A stretch of DNA of 64,000 bases from the NCBI RefSeq assembly GCF_004342605.1, contig NZ_SLZL01000003.1, forward strand, positions 186,001-250,000. Reading direction: 5' to 3'. Below are positions 1 to 9,369 of this stretch, in pieces. The notes below the pieces were generated by a model. It saw only the letters and a program-made list of their open reading frames with translations. It had not been told where the DNA came from and ran no database searches. Every line of letters starts with the position of its first letter. Positions within the stretch are counted from its first letter, which is position 1. The translations under genes were made by a program, and so were the position numbers. The stretch comes from Caulobacter sp. BK020 (lineage in GTDB: Bacteria; Pseudomonadota; Alphaproteobacteria; Caulobacterales; Caulobacteraceae).

Positions 1-2
1 CC

Positions 3-1196
3 ACCCGGGTCGGCGTCAACGCCAACCTGCGCTCGGAACAGGCCGTCGCGGCCGCGGCCAACGCCGTGTCGACCAAGACGGGCCTGGTCGACAGCAGCGG
101 CGCGACCAACAACTACTCAGTCTATTACAGCCCGACGGGCAACGGCAACGAATACGCCGTCGAGATCCGCCAGGCCGGCGTGACGGTCGCCACCGGCGTC
201 AACACCTATGACCCGACCACCGGCAACCTGCTGGCGACGACCCTGCCGGGCACGGCGCCGAACGTTCAGATCGCCGCCGGCCCGCCCGCCGTGACCCTGA
301 CCCAGACCCAGCTGGGCGTGAACACCAAGGCCGACGCCATCGCCAGCGGCGCCTACGACCCGGCGACCCGCTCGATGTCGGACTACGCCGAGGACCCGAC
401 CACGGGCGTCAAGCCGGACTTCGAGATCCAGATTCCGGTCTCCGACTCCAAGGGCGGCCAGCGCACCGTCACCCTGTCGCTGCTGAAGGGCCCCGGCCCC
501 AACGAATGGTTCGCCGAACTGCGCGCCAAGCCCGGCGACCTGGACAACAACACCAACGGCCTGATCAGCTCGGGCAAGATCACCTTCACCACCGACGGCA
601 AGCTGAACTCGGTCGGCAACCTGTTCGGCGGCGTGACCCCGACCGCGATCAACATCGGCGCGTCGGACCCGACCGTGGCCAACCTGGCCCCGCCGGCGGT
701 GACGCCCCCGCGCTGGGCCGACGGTCTGGGCATCGACGCCCAGGACATCCAGATCGACCTGGCCAGCGCCGCCGGCGGCCTGACCCAGTACAACAGCCAG
801 TCGGTGGTCCAGTCGGTCAACACCAATGGCACGGCCTTCGGCAACCTGACCAACATCGAGGTCGACGACCAGGGCTATGTCTCGGCGATCTTCGACAACG
901 GCGTGACCCGCCGCATCGCACAGGTTGCGATCGCCACGTTCTCGAACCCCAACGGATTGAAGGGCGTGAACGGAAATGCATATCGCGTCACCAACGAAAG
1001 CGGCACCTATAGCCTGAAGACTCCGGGGCAGGGGGGCGCAGGCGTGATTGCTCCGTCCACGCTGGAAGCTTCGACGGTCGACTTGTCGACGGAGTTCACC
1101 GGGTTGATCACGACGCAGAGAGCCTATTCGGCTTCGTCGAAGATCATCACCACCGCCGACCAGATGCTAGAAGAGCTTCTGAGCATTAAACGGTAA
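3..1196 (+). CDS. flgE: Flagellar hook protein FlgE, C-terminal part (5' end outside window)
   Basis: Last 397 residues of the hook subunit, which is exported by the flagellar type III apparatus and polymerises into the hook outside the cell. The frame is open from the first full codon at base 3, so the start and N-terminal helix lie upstream. The end carries the conserved core helix of rod/hook proteins, with the pattern TQRAYSASSKIITTADQM about 25 residues before the stop. The middle is rich in Gly, Thr, Asn and Pro, as expected for the surface domains of a hook. sciP follows on the same strand after 169 bases, the order known in Caulobacter. Identification is firm; only the 5' truncation limits it. 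Confidence 0.93.
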   Translation, partial: TRVGVNANLRSEQAVAAAANAVSTKTGLVDSSGATNNYSVYYSPTGNGNEYAVEIRQAGVTVATGVNTYDPTTGNLLATTLPGTAPNVQIAAGPPAVTLTQTQLGVNTKADAIASGAYDPATRSMSDYAEDPTTGVKPDFEIQIPVSDSKGGQRTVTLSLLKGPGPNEWFAELRAKPGDLDNNTNGLISSGKITFTTDGKLNSVGNLFGGVTPTAINIGASDPTVANLAPPAVTPPRWADGLGIDAQDIQIDLASAAGGLTQYNSQSVVQSVNTNGTAFGNLTNIEVDDQGYVSAIFDNGVTRRIAQVAIATFSNPNGLKGVNGNAYRVTNESGTYSLKTPGQGGAGVIAPSTLEASTVDLSTEFTGLITTQRAYSASSKIITTADQMLEELLSIKR

Positions 1197-1365
1197 TTAC
1201 AGGTCTTAACTGACCTTAATTGTCCTGTGTCACATTGATACATCACGGGAGTGGGGAGAAAGCCTAGTGTTTCAGTCTTTCTTTACTATTGGAATTAAGC
1301 GCCTGTTATTTCCCGGCGCGTATATTCCTCTCCAACAGTGATGGTTGTGGGAAAGGCGTAAAGCC
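1197..1365 (+). promoter_or_regulatory. flgE-sciP intergenic region with paired TTAA half-sites
   Basis: This 169-base gap is markedly more AT-rich than its flanks. It holds TTAA at 1206-1209 and TTAA at 1216-1219, six bases apart. The textbook CtrA site is TTAA-N7-TTAA, so this is one base short and is only a candidate CtrA operator. A purine-rich stretch at about 1351-1359 (GAAAGG) precedes the sciP ATG at 1366. No terminator hairpin is obvious after flgE, so sciP may also receive read-through. Confidence 0.4.
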
Positions 1366-1647
1366 ATGTTGCAGCAGCAGCGCACGAACAGCCGGGGTGA
1401 GAAGTACGTGATCGGTCCGACCGGCGCGCCGCTGACTCTCTCCGACTTGCCGCCTCCGGAAACCCAGCGTTGGGTGATCCGGCGCAAGGCCGAGGTGGTG
1501 GCCGCCGTCCGCGGTGGTCTCCTCTCGCTCGACGAGGCGTGCGATCGGTACAAGTTGACCAACGAGGAGTTCCTCGCCTGGCAACAGTCGATCGACCGTC
1601 ACGGCCTGGCGGGTCTGCGGACCACGCGGCTTCAGCAGTACCGCTAG
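1366..1647 (+). CDS. sciP: CtrA inhibitor SciP (DUF1153 family)
   Basis: A 93-residue DUF1153 protein. In Caulobacter, SciP accumulates in swarmer cells and prevents CtrA from activating its promoters, resetting the cell-cycle programme. A TTG at 1345 would give a seven-residue extension (WERRKA), but the ATG at 1366 gives the expected length and a start MLQQQRTNSRGEKYV. The central part is a helix-turn-helix (WVIRRKAEVVAAV ... LSLDEACDRYKLTNEEF), followed by the basic tail typical of the family. It lies between flgE and the fliF operon and two hairpins follow it. Finding its target gene ctrA only 14 kb away is notable. Confidence 0.93.
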   Translation: MLQQQRTNSRGEKYVIGPTGAPLTLSDLPPPETQRWVIRRKAEVVAAVRGGLLSLDEACDRYKLTNEEFLAWQQSIDRHGLAGLRTTRLQQYR

Positions 1648-1712
1648 TCGGCGGGCCGGAAGCCTATGTCGTGTGGGGGTTTCGAGCCCTCGGCGACCTG
1701 TCGAACAGTTCA

Positions 1713-1741
1713 GCGGCCGCGTCCCCCAGGGGCGCGGCCGC
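1713..1741 (+). terminator. GC-rich hairpin after sciP
   Basis: Nine-base perfect arms GCGGCCGCG (1713-1721) and CGCGGCCGC (1733-1741), with an inner CCCC/GGGG pairing. A short CTTTT follows at 1745-1749. Likely transcript end of sciP, with a weak U tract. Confidence 0.5.
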
Positions 1742-1759
1742 GACCTTTTGGCGCCCCTG

Positions 1760-1782
1760 GGACCCCCTTGGAGGGGTCCTTT
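1760..1782 (+). terminator. Second hairpin before the fliF promoter
   Basis: Arms GGACCCC (1760-1766) and GGGGTCC (1773-1779) with a six-base loop, followed by TTT. Together with the hairpin just upstream it would insulate the fliF operon from sciP transcription. Confidence 0.5.
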
Positions 1783-1814
1783 GTAAACGACCCGTTTACC
1801 TTGCACTGGGTAAA
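1783..1814 (+). promoter_or_regulatory. Candidate class II promoter/operator of the fliF operon
   Basis: Three copies of a TTTAC arm alternate in orientation within 32 bases: GTAAAC (1783-1788), GTTTACC (1794-1800) and GGTAAA (1809-1814). The first two form GTAAAC-N5-GTTTAC and the last two TTTACC-N8-GGTAAA. The fliF operon of Caulobacter is known to be CtrA-activated and repressed by FlbD, so this is a reasonable place for those sites. It does not match TTAA-N7-TTAA well, so the factor is not assigned. Confidence 0.4.
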
Positions 1815-1893
1815 TCCTGCCTAGCGACGGCGTGCTCCGGCGCGCAGCGGCTGGCGTCCTCTCCGGGGGTGCTTTTCAGGGGTAGGGCGTAGG

Positions 1894-3540
1894 TTGGATA
1901 AGTTCCTCAGCGCGATTCAAAGGTTTGGCGTCGGCCGTCTGGCCGCCCTGATCGGCGTCGCCGCGGGCGCGATCGCCGTGATCGCCGCCGTGATGATGAT
2001 GATGAGCAAGCAGCCCAACGAGCTGTTGCTGTCCAACGTCGACCCCAAGGAATCCGCCGCCGCCACGGCCGCCCTCGACCAGGCGGGCATCAAGTACGAG
2101 ACCAAGGGCGACGGCGCGACGATCTATGTCGCCCGCGACAAGGTCAATTCCGCCCGCCAGCTGATCTTCACCAAGGGCCTGGTGACCTCCGGCTCGGTCG
2201 GCTACGAGATCTTCGACACCGGCAACGCGCTGGGCCAGACCGACTTCGTCCAGCAGTTGAACCGCCAGCGCGCGCTGCAGGGCGAGCTGGAGCGGACCAT
2301 CCAGGGCTGGGACGGCGTGCGCGCCGCCCGCGTCCACCTGGTGATCCCCAAGCGTCAGCTGTTCGAGGAAGACGCCGAGAAGCCGACCGCCGCCGTCACC
2401 ATCAGCACCGGCCGCGAGCCGTCGGCCGACATGGTCCGCGCCGTCCAGAACCTGGTGGCCGGCTCGGTCGCCGGGATGAAGCCCGACGCGGTCAACGTCA
2501 TCGACCAGCACGGCAAGACCCTGTCGGCCGGCAACGACGAGAGCCTGGCCGGCAAGCTGGCCCAGGACGCCAAGAGCGAGGCCGAGGCCCGCATCGCCAA
2601 GACCGTCAAGGACATGATCGACGGCGTGCTGGGCCCGGGCAAGGCGCGCGTCAACGTCACCGCCGACCTCGACCTGAACCGCGTCACCACCCAGGAGCGC
2701 AAGTTCGATCCGGACGGCCAGGTGATCCGCTCGGAAAGCACCAACGCCAACAATTCCAGCGAGACCAAGAACGACGACACCGGCGGCGTCACCTCGACCC
2801 AGAACATCCCCGGCCAGACCCCGAACGGCTTCCAGCCGCTGGGCACAAAGCAGGACAGCAACGAGAGCGTCACCAACTACGAGATCTCGGAAAGCACCAC
2901 CACCACCGTCCAGGAGCCGGGCAAGGTCCGCAAGGTCGCCATCGCCGTGGCCGTGGACGGCGTCACCGCCCCTCCGGGCAAGGACGGCAAGCCGGGCGCC
3001 TACACCCCGCGCTCCGCGGCCGAGATGGCGCAGCTGGAGCAGCTGGTGAAGACCGCGGTCGGCTTCGACCAGGCCCGCGGCGACCAGGTCTCGGTGGTCA
3101 ATGTCCGCTTCCCGCAGCCCGAGGACCAGGGCCTGGGCAAGGCCGGCCTGATGGACGGCATCGACAAGAACGACCTGATGCGCTTCGCCGAGCTGGGCGT
3201 GCTGGCCGTCGTGGCCCTGCTGATCCTGCTGTTCGCGGTGCGCCCGTTCCTGAAGAGCCTGATGAGCCCGCCGCCGACCCCGCTGGGCCTGGCGCTGAAC
3301 ACGCCGCAGATCACCCGCATGGTCACCCTGTCGGACGGCACCACCCAGGAAGTGGTCGTCGACCAGACGGGCGAACCGATCGCCATCGCCGGACCGGCCG
3401 ACATGGACCAGCGCATCGACATCGCCAAGATCGAAGGCCAGGTGAAGGCCTCGTCGATCAAGCGGGTCTCGGAGTTCGTCGAAAAGCACCCCGACGAGTC
3501 CGTCGCGATCCTCCGCTCCTGGCTGCACGAGTCGGAGTAG
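1894..3540 (+). CDS. fliF: Flagellar MS-ring protein FliF
   Basis: Builds the MS ring in the inner membrane, the base on which rotor and export gate assemble. 548 residues. Two membrane helices are visible, around residues 18-38 ([20 protein letters not shown]) and 430-450 ([16 protein letters not shown]), flanking the periplasmic ring-building domains, as in all FliF. The C-terminal 40 residues ([21 protein letters not shown], then acidic residues) form the FliG-binding tail. The start is TTG at 1894; no ATG lies nearby in frame. First gene of fliF-fliG-flbE-fliN-flbD, with fliG only three bases away. Confidence 0.95.
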   Translation: MDKFLSAIQRFGVGRLAALIGVAAGAIAVIAAVMMMMSKQPNELLLSNVDPKESAAATAALDQAGIKYETKGDGATIYVARDKVNSARQLIFTKGLVTSGSVGYEIFDTGNALGQTDFVQQLNRQRALQGELERTIQGWDGVRAARVHLVIPKRQLFEEDAEKPTAAVTISTGREPSADMVRAVQNLVAGSVAGMKPDAVNVIDQHGKTLSAGNDESLAGKLAQDAKSEAEARIAKTVKDMIDGVLGPGKARVNVTADLDLNRVTTQERKFDPDGQVIRSESTNANNSSETKNDDTGGVTSTQNIPGQTPNGFQPLGTKQDSNESVTNYEISESTTTTVQEPGKVRKVAIAVAVDGVTAPPGKDGKPGAYTPRSAAEMAQLEQLVKTAVGFDQARGDQVSVVNVRFPQPEDQGLGKAGLMDGIDKNDLMRFAELGVLAVVALLILLFAVRPFLKSLMSPPPTPLGLALNTPQITRMVTLSDGTTQEVVVDQTGEPIAIAGPADMDQRIDIAKIEGQVKASSIKRVSEFVEKHPDESVAILRSWLHESE

Positions 3541-3543
3541 GCG

Positions 3544-4560
3544 ATGAAGAACTCCATCACCGACGTCAAAAGGCTGGCCGGTCCCGAGAAGGCGGCGATT
3601 GTGCTGCTCGCCCTGGGCGAAGAGCACACCGCGATCTGGGAAGCCCTGGACGACGAGGAAATCAAGGAAGTCTCCCAGGCCATGGCCGGCCTGGGCACGG
3701 TCTCGGCCTCGGTCGTGGAAGAGCTGCTGGTCGAGTTCGTCTCGGGCATGAGCTCGACCGGCGCGATCATGGGCTCCTACGAGCAGACCCAGCGCCTGCT
3801 GTCGGCCTTCATGCCGCCGGAGAAGGTCGACCAGCTGATGGAAGAGATCCGCGGTCCCGCGGGTCGCACCATGTGGGACAAGCTGGGCAACGTGAACGAG
3901 GCCGTCCTCGCCAACTATCTGAAGAACGAATATCCGCAGACCGTCGCCGTGGTGCTGTCGAAGGTGAAGTCCGACCACGCCGCGCGCGTGCTGGCCTCGC
4001 TGCCCGAGGACTTCGCCCTGGAATGCGTCACCCGCATGCTGCGGATGGAGCCGGTCCAGCGCGAGATCCTCGACAAGATCGAGCAGACCCTGCGCACCGA
4101 ATTCATGTCGAACCTGGCGCGCACGTCCAAGCGCGACAGCCACGAGATGATGGCCGAGATCTTCAACAACTTCGACCGCCAGACCGAGGCCCGCTTCATC
4201 GCGGCGCTGGAAGAGCGCAACCGCGAGGCGGCCGAGCGCATCCGCGCCCTGATGTTCGTGTTCGAGGACCTGTCGAAGCTGGATCCAGGCGGCGTCCAGA
4301 CCCTGCTGCGCGCCACCGGCAAGGAACAGCTGGCCCTGGCCCTGAAGGGCGCCTCGGACAAGCTGCGCGAGATGTTCTTCTCCAACATGTCGGAACGCGC
4401 CTCGAAGATCATGCGCGAGGACATGGAGAGCATGGGTCCGGTCCGCCTGAAGGACGTCGACCAGGCCCAGGTCGCCATGGTCCAGGTCGCCAAGGACTTG
4501 GCCGCCAAGGGCGAGATCATGCTGGCCGGCGCCGGCGCCGAAGACGAACTGATCTACTAG
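3544..4560 (+). CDS. fliG: Flagellar motor switch protein FliG
   Basis: Rotor protein between FliF and FliM/FliN that receives torque from the stators. 338 residues, the normal length. The armadillo-type middle domain carries the EHPQ-like motif as [14 protein letters not shown] near residue 125. The C-terminal torque domain has the charged stretch [20 protein letters not shown], matching the conserved charged helix of other FliG. The ATG lies three bases after the fliF stop, so the two are probably translationally coupled. Confidence 0.96.
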   Translation: MKNSITDVKRLAGPEKAAIVLLALGEEHTAIWEALDDEEIKEVSQAMAGLGTVSASVVEELLVEFVSGMSSTGAIMGSYEQTQRLLSAFMPPEKVDQLMEEIRGPAGRTMWDKLGNVNEAVLANYLKNEYPQTVAVVLSKVKSDHAARVLASLPEDFALECVTRMLRMEPVQREILDKIEQTLRTEFMSNLARTSKRDSHEMMAEIFNNFDRQTEARFIAALEERNREAAERIRALMFVFEDLSKLDPGGVQTLLRATGKEQLALALKGASDKLREMFFSNMSERASKIMREDMESMGPVRLKDVDQAQVAMVQVAKDLAAKGEIMLAGAGAEDELIY

Positions 4561-4572
4561 GGGGATGGCTGA

Positions 4573-5214
4573 ATGACCGACATCGCCCACAAGCGCTTCA
4601 CCTTCGACACCGTGTTCGACGACCGCGGCGGCATGAGCGCGCCGCCGCGGGTGAAGAAGAACTTCTCCCTGGAAGAGCTGGAAGCCGCCAAGGCCGAGGC
4701 CTACGCCGCCGGCGAGCAGTCGGCGGTGGCCCAGGCCGAGCGCGAGGCCGCCATGGCCCTCAACACCATCGGTCAGGCGATCCACGGCGCCTTCTCGACC
4801 CTGGCCGCCGTCGCCCACGAGCACCGCGAGGGCTCGGCGATGCTGGCCCTGGCCTGCGGCCGGGCCATCGCCGACGCCGCCCTGGACCAGTTCCCCGAGG
4901 CCCCGACCCAGGCGGCCCTGGTCGCTCTGGCCCGCGAGGTCGAGGCCAGTCCGAAACTGACCGTCCGCGTCGCCGCCCATCTGGTCGAGCGCACCCAGGC
5001 CGCCCTGGAGCAGACAGCCCAGGCCATCGGCTTCCCCGGCCAGATCATCGCCCGGGCCGACGCCATGCCGGCCGCCGCCTTCGTCCTGGACTGGGGCGAC
5101 GGGCGCGCGGCCTTCAATCCCGACGACGCGGCCGCCCGCGTCACCCAAGCCCTCGAAGCCGCCATCGCGGCCGAGGGGCTCCACGCCGAACCTCTTGCGC
5201 CTAGCGAAGGCTGA
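4573..5214 (+). CDS. flbE: FlbE, FliH-like flagellar export regulator
   Basis: 213 residues. FlbE occupies the FliH slot in the Caulobacter fliF operon and is regarded as FliH-like, a regulator of the export ATPase FliI. The N-terminal part is acidic, Ala/Glu-rich and helical ([28 protein letters not shown] at roughly residues 35-62, described here by composition), as in FliH stalks. The C-terminal half has an alternating beta/alpha pattern ending near [14 protein letters not shown]. Sequence conservation of FliH is weak, so the assignment rests mainly on gene order and length. It sits 12 bases after fliG and five before fliN. Confidence 0.82.
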   Translation: MTDIAHKRFTFDTVFDDRGGMSAPPRVKKNFSLEELEAAKAEAYAAGEQSAVAQAEREAAMALNTIGQAIHGAFSTLAAVAHEHREGSAMLALACGRAIADAALDQFPEAPTQAALVALAREVEASPKLTVRVAAHLVERTQAALEQTAQAIGFPGQIIARADAMPAAAFVLDWGDGRAAFNPDDAAARVTQALEAAIAAEGLHAEPLAPSEG

Positions 5215-5219
5215 CCGCC

Positions 5220-5555
5220 ATGACCGAAGACAACCTCACCCTCGACGAATTCGGCGGCAGCATGCTGGCCTCCGAAATGCCGGTCGAACTCAGCGACAAG
5301 ATCGCGTCCGACCTAGCGCCGGTCTTCGACGTGCCGGTCAACATCTCCGCGGTGCTGGGCCGGGCCCACATGTCGGTGGCGCAGCTGCTGCAGCTGTCGG
5401 CCGGCTCGATCCTCGAGCTCGACCGCAAGGTCGGCGAGGCGATCGACATCTATGTGAACAACCGCCTGGTGGCGCGCGGCGAGGTCGTCGTCGTCGACGA
5501 GCGCCTGGGCGTGACCATGACGGAAATCATCAAGGACGGCGACGCCGCCGGCTGA
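5220..5555 (+). CDS. fliN: Flagellar motor switch protein FliN
   Basis: 111-residue C-ring protein. The SpoA-type domain fills the C-terminal 80 residues: VFDVPVNISAVLGRAHMSVAQLLQL, then GSILELDRKVGEAIDIYVNNRLVARGEVVVVDERLGVTMTEII, cited here only as a pattern and readable from 5325 to 5535. The GSIleLD and NxrLvARGEVvVvd signatures are diagnostic. It forms part of the switch that binds CheY-P with FliM. It lies five bases after flbE and 73 bases before flbD. Confidence 0.95.
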   Translation: MTEDNLTLDEFGGSMLASEMPVELSDKIASDLAPVFDVPVNISAVLGRAHMSVAQLLQLSAGSILELDRKVGEAIDIYVNNRLVARGEVVVVDERLGVTMTEIIKDGDAAG

Positions 5556-5628
5556 TCGCCGACGCCGCTGAATTGACGCTTAATCGGTTTGAATACGGGG
5601 CGCGCAAGGCCCCAACGGAGAGAAAACG

Positions 5629-6993
5629 ATGCGCCTCCTGGTCGTCGGAAAACTGAACGGACAGCTCTCGGTCGCCGTGAAGATGGCGATGAACACCGGG
5701 GCCAAGGTCTCGCACGTCGAGACCACCGAGGCGGCGACCCACGCGCTGCGGGCCGGCCAGGGCGCCGACCTGCTGATGGTCGAGTACACGCTCGACATCG
5801 CGGGCCTGATCGCCACCAACGAGTCCGAGCGGATCCGGGTGCCGGTGGTGGCCTGCGGCGTCGACGCCGACCCGATGCGGGCCGCCGCGGCGATCAAGGC
5901 CGGGGCCAAGGAATTCATCCCGCTGCCGCCGGACGCCGAGCTGATCGCCGCGGTCCTGGCCGCCGTCACCGACGACAACCGCCCGATGATCGTCCGCGAC
6001 CCGGCGATGGAGACCGTCATCCGCCTGGCCGACCAGGTGGCGCCGTCGGAAGCCTCGATCCTGATCACCGGCGAGAGCGGCTCGGGCAAGGAGGTGATGG
6101 CCCGCTACGTCCACGCCAAGTCGCGCCGGGCCAAGGCGCCGTTCATCAGCGTCAACTGCGCCGCCATCCCCGAGAACCTGCTGGAAAGCGAGCTGTTCGG
6201 CCACGAGAAAGGCGCCTTCACCGGCGCCGTGGCCCGCCGGGTCGGCAAGTTCGAGGAAGCCGATGGCGGCACCCTGCTGCTGGACGAAATCAGCGAGATG
6301 GACGCCCGTCTGCAGGCCAAGCTGCTGCGGGCCATCCAGGAGCGCGAGATCGACCGCGTCGGCGGCAACAAGCCGGTCAAGGTCAACATCCGCATCCTGG
6401 CCACCTCCAACCGCGACCTGGCCCAGGCCGTGAAGGACGGCACGTTCCGCGAGGACCTTCTCTATCGCCTGAACGTCGTGAACCTGCGCCTGCCGCCGCT
6501 CCGCGAGCGCCCAGCCGACGTGATCACCCTGTGCGAGCACTTCGTGAAGAAGTACTCGGCCGCCAACGGCATGCCGGAAAAGCCGATCTCGGCCGAGGCC
6601 AAGCGCCGGCTGATCGCCCACCGCTGGCCGGGCAACGTCCGCGAGCTGGAGAACGCCATGCACCGCGCGGTGCTGCTGTCGCCGGGCGCCGAGATCGAGG
6701 AATTCGCCATCCGCCTGCCGGACGGCCAGCCCTTGGCCCCGGCCCCCGACGTGGCGGTGGCCCGCGGCGCCCAGATGGCGGCCGACGCCGTGTCGCGCAC
6801 CTTCGTCGGCTCGACGGTGGCCGAGGTCGAGCAGCAGCTGATCATCGACACCCTGGAACACTGCCTGGGCAACCGCACCCACGCGGCCAACATCCTGGGT
6901 ATCTCGATCCGCACCCTGCGCAACAAGCTCAAGGAATATTCCGACGCGGGCGTCTCGGTGCCGCCGCCGCAGGGCGGCGTGGCCGCCGCCTGA
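5629..6993 (+). CDS. flbD: Sigma-54-dependent flagellar regulator FlbD
   Basis: 454-residue NtrC-type activator that switches on late (class III/IV) flagellar genes with sigma-54 and represses fliF. Domains: receiver-like region (about 1-115), AAA+ domain (about 122-350), Fis-type HTH at the end (about 405-440). Walker A GESGSGKE is at 148-155 and the sigma-54 contact loop GAFTGA at 195-200; Walker B reads GGTLLLDEI. In the receiver the usual phospho-Asp position reads LLMVEY with Glu52, in keeping with the atypical receiver known for FlbD. It is the last gene before flhA; the 135-base gap suggests flhA has its own promoter. Confidence 0.95.
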   Translation: MRLLVVGKLNGQLSVAVKMAMNTGAKVSHVETTEAATHALRAGQGADLLMVEYTLDIAGLIATNESERIRVPVVACGVDADPMRAAAAIKAGAKEFIPLPPDAELIAAVLAAVTDDNRPMIVRDPAMETVIRLADQVAPSEASILITGESGSGKEVMARYVHAKSRRAKAPFISVNCAAIPENLLESELFGHEKGAFTGAVARRVGKFEEADGGTLLLDEISEMDARLQAKLLRAIQEREIDRVGGNKPVKVNIRILATSNRDLAQAVKDGTFREDLLYRLNVVNLRLPPLRERPADVITLCEHFVKKYSAANGMPEKPISAEAKRRLIAHRWPGNVRELENAMHRAVLLSPGAEIEEFAIRLPDGQPLAPAPDVAVARGAQMAADAVSRTFVGSTVAEVEQQLIIDTLEHCLGNRTHAANILGISIRTLRNKLKEYSDAGVSVPPPQGGVAAA

Positions 6994-7045
6994 CCTGGAA
7001 GACCGTGCTCGGCGCCCGCGACCATCGGTCCGGCGCCGGACATGG

Positions 7046-7059
7046 CTAATTTCGGTTAA
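7046..7059 (+). promoter_or_regulatory. Possible CtrA-type half-sites upstream of flhA
   Basis: CTAA at 7046-7049 and TTAA at 7056-7059 are separated by six bases, 70 bases before the flhA ATG. The same six-base spacing is seen before sciP and ctrA. This is weak evidence on its own, but flhA is a class II gene in Caulobacter. Confidence 0.25.
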
Positions 7060-7128
7060 GACCCTGGCGGGTTCGTGCAAATCGCTTCATGCGCGATTCC
7101 TGCCAAGCTAACAGATCGAAGAACTTGA

Positions 7129-9240
7129 ATGGCTGACGCCGCCGTCCCCAAGGCCGCAACCTCCATTCCCAGCGCCAAGTCGCTGTGGGAAGGGATCCTG
7201 CGCGGCGAAATGGGATTGGCCCTGGGCGTCGTGGGCATCATCGTCCTGCTGATCATCCCGGTGCCGGCGATCATGCTGGACCTGCTGCTGGCCATCTCGC
7301 TGACCGGCGCGGTGCTGATCCTGATGACCGCGGTGCTGATCAAGAAGCCGCTGGAATTCACCTCGTTCCCGACCGTCCTGCTGGTCGCCACCCTCTACCG
7401 CCTGGGTCTCAACGTGGCCTCCACGCGCCTGATCCTCGGCCACGGCCAGGAAGGCTCGCACGGGGCGGGCGCGGTGATCGCCGCCTTCGGCAACCTGATG
7501 ATGCAGGGCAACTTCGTCATCGGGGTGATCGTCTTCATCATCCTGGTGGTGGTGAACTTCATGGTCGTCACCAAGGGTTCGGGCCGGATCGCCGAGGTCG
7601 CGGCCCGCTTCACTCTGGACGCCATGCCCGGCAAGCAGATGGCCATCGACGCCGACCTGTCGACCGGCCTGATCGACCAAGACACCGCCAAGCAGCGCCG
7701 CAAGGACCTGGAGCAGGAATCGACCTTCTTCGGGGCCATGGACGGCGCCAGCAAGTTCGTGAAGGGCGACGCCGTCGCCGGCCTGATCATCACCGGCATC
7801 AACATCGTCGGCGGCATCCTGATCGGCGTCGTCCAGCATAAGATGCCGATCGGCGAGGCCTCGGCGTCCTACACGATCATGACCATCGGCGACGGCCTGG
7901 TCAGCCAGATCCCGGCCCTGATCATCTCGATCGCCGCCGGCATGGTCGTGTCCAAGGCCGGGGTCGAAGGCAGCGCCAACAAGGCCCTGACCACCCAGCT
8001 GGCCATGAACCCGGTGGCCCTGGGCATGGTCTCGGCCTCGGCCGGGGTCATCGCCCTGATCCCGGGCATGCCGATCATTCCGTTCGCGGCCCTGGCCGTG
8101 GGCTCGGGCTTCCTGGCCTATCGCCGCGCCCAAAAGGCAAAAGAGCCGCAACCGTTGGATCCCGCCGCCCTGGCGGCGCTGGAGGCGGCCTCGGCCGAGC
8201 CCGAGGAGGAGCCGATCAGCGCCTCCCTGGCCATCGACGACGTCAAGATCGAGCTGGGCTACGGCCTGCTGACCCTGATCAACGACCTGGACGGCCGCAA
8301 GCTGACCGACCAGATCCGCGCCCTGCGCAAGACCCTGGCCACCGAGTTCGGCTTCGTCATGCCGCCGGTCCGGATCCTCGACAACATGCGCCTGGCCAAC
8401 CAGGGCTATGCGATCCGCATCAAGGAGATGGAGGCCGGCGCCGGCGAGGTCCGCCTGGGCTGCCTGATGGCCATGGACCCGCGCGGCGGCCAGGTCGAGC
8501 TGCCCGGCGAGCACGTGCGCGAGCCGGCCTTCGGCCTGCCCGCCACCTGGGTGGAGGAGGCCATGCGCGAAGAGGCCACTTTCCGCGGCTACACCATCGT
8601 CGATCCGGCCACCGTGCTGACCACGCACCTGACCGAGATCCTCAAGGAGAACATGGCCGACCTGCTCTCCTACGCCGAGGTGCAGAAGCTGCTGAAGGAA
8701 CTGCCCGAGGGGCAGAAGAAGCTGGTCGACGACCTGATCCCCTCGGTGGTCAGCGCCACGACCATCCAGCGCGTGCTGCAGGCCCTGCTTAAGGAGCGCG
8801 TCTCGATCCGCGACCTGCCGCAGATCCTGGAAGGCATCGGCGAGGCCGCCCCGCACACCGCCTCGGTCATCCAACTGGTCGAGCAGGTCCGCGCCCGCCT
8901 CGGTCGCCAGCTGTGCTGGGCCAACCGCGGCGACGACGGCGCCCTGCCGATCATCACCCTGTCGGCCGAGTGGGAGCAGGCCTTCGCCGAGGCCCTGGTC
9001 GGTCCGGGCGAGGACAAGCAGCTGGCCCTGGCCCCCTCGCGCCTGCAGGACTTCATCCGCGGCGTGCGCGACGCTTTCGACCGGGCCGCCATGGCTGGCG
9101 ACAGCGCCGTGCTGCTGACCAGCCCGGGCGTCCGCCCCTATGTCCGTTCGATCATCGAGCGCTTCCGCGGCCAGACCGTGGTGATGAGCCAGAACGAAAT
9201 CCATCCGCGCGCCCGCCTGCGCACCGTCGGGATGGTCTGA
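7129..9240 (+). CDS. flhA: Flagellar export gate protein FlhA
   Basis: 703 residues, the normal size. Inner-membrane component of the flagellar type III export gate. The N-terminal half has about eight membrane helices between residues 20 and 320, with the FHIPEP signature GDGLVSQIPALIISIAAGM around residue 255. The C-terminal half (about 360-703) is the cytoplasmic ring domain that docks chaperone-substrate complexes. ATG at 7129. A gap of about 130 bases with a sigma-T-type promoter follows, so it is probably the last gene of the flagellar block. Confidence 0.96.
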   Translation: MADAAVPKAATSIPSAKSLWEGILRGEMGLALGVVGIIVLLIIPVPAIMLDLLLAISLTGAVLILMTAVLIKKPLEFTSFPTVLLVATLYRLGLNVASTRLILGHGQEGSHGAGAVIAAFGNLMMQGNFVIGVIVFIILVVVNFMVVTKGSGRIAEVAARFTLDAMPGKQMAIDADLSTGLIDQDTAKQRRKDLEQESTFFGAMDGASKFVKGDAVAGLIITGINIVGGILIGVVQHKMPIGEASASYTIMTIGDGLVSQIPALIISIAAGMVVSKAGVEGSANKALTTQLAMNPVALGMVSASAGVIALIPGMPIIPFAALAVGSGFLAYRRAQKAKEPQPLDPAALAALEAASAEPEEEPISASLAIDDVKIELGYGLLTLINDLDGRKLTDQIRALRKTLATEFGFVMPPVRILDNMRLANQGYAIRIKEMEAGAGEVRLGCLMAMDPRGGQVELPGEHVREPAFGLPATWVEEAMREEATFRGYTIVDPATVLTTHLTEILKENMADLLSYAEVQKLLKELPEGQKKLVDDLIPSVVSATTIQRVLQALLKERVSIRDLPQILEGIGEAAPHTASVIQLVEQVRARLGRQLCWANRGDDGALPIITLSAEWEQAFAEALVGPGEDKQLALAPSRLQDFIRGVRDAFDRAAMAGDSAVLLTSPGVRPYVRSIIERFRGQTVVMSQNEIHPRARLRTVGMV

Positions 9241-9303
9241 GGCTTCGCCCAGAAAAAGCCGGCAGGCGCCCAGAAATGGTCACGTCATGTTACTGACTAT
9301 TTC

Positions 9304-9328
9304 GGAACCGTTGCCGATAGGTCGCGTT
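9304..9328 (+). promoter_or_regulatory. Sigma-T (EcfG-type) general-stress promoter
   Basis: GGAAC at 9304-9308 and CGTT at 9325-9328, with exactly 16 bases between. This matches the consensus GGAAC-N16-CGTT of the alphaproteobacterial general stress sigma factor (SigT in Caulobacter). It lies 42 bases before the ATG at 9370. Confidence 0.65.
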
Positions 9329-9369
9329 CGGTTTGGCAAGGCGGGGGCCTTCACGACGGAGCGCTACTG

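Noticed and set aside
1876..5184. 1102-residue minus-strand open frame across fliF, fliG and flbE
   Set aside because: Gly/His/Asp/Arg-rich translation with no domains; an antisense shadow of GC-rich flagellar genes with clear products on the plus strand.
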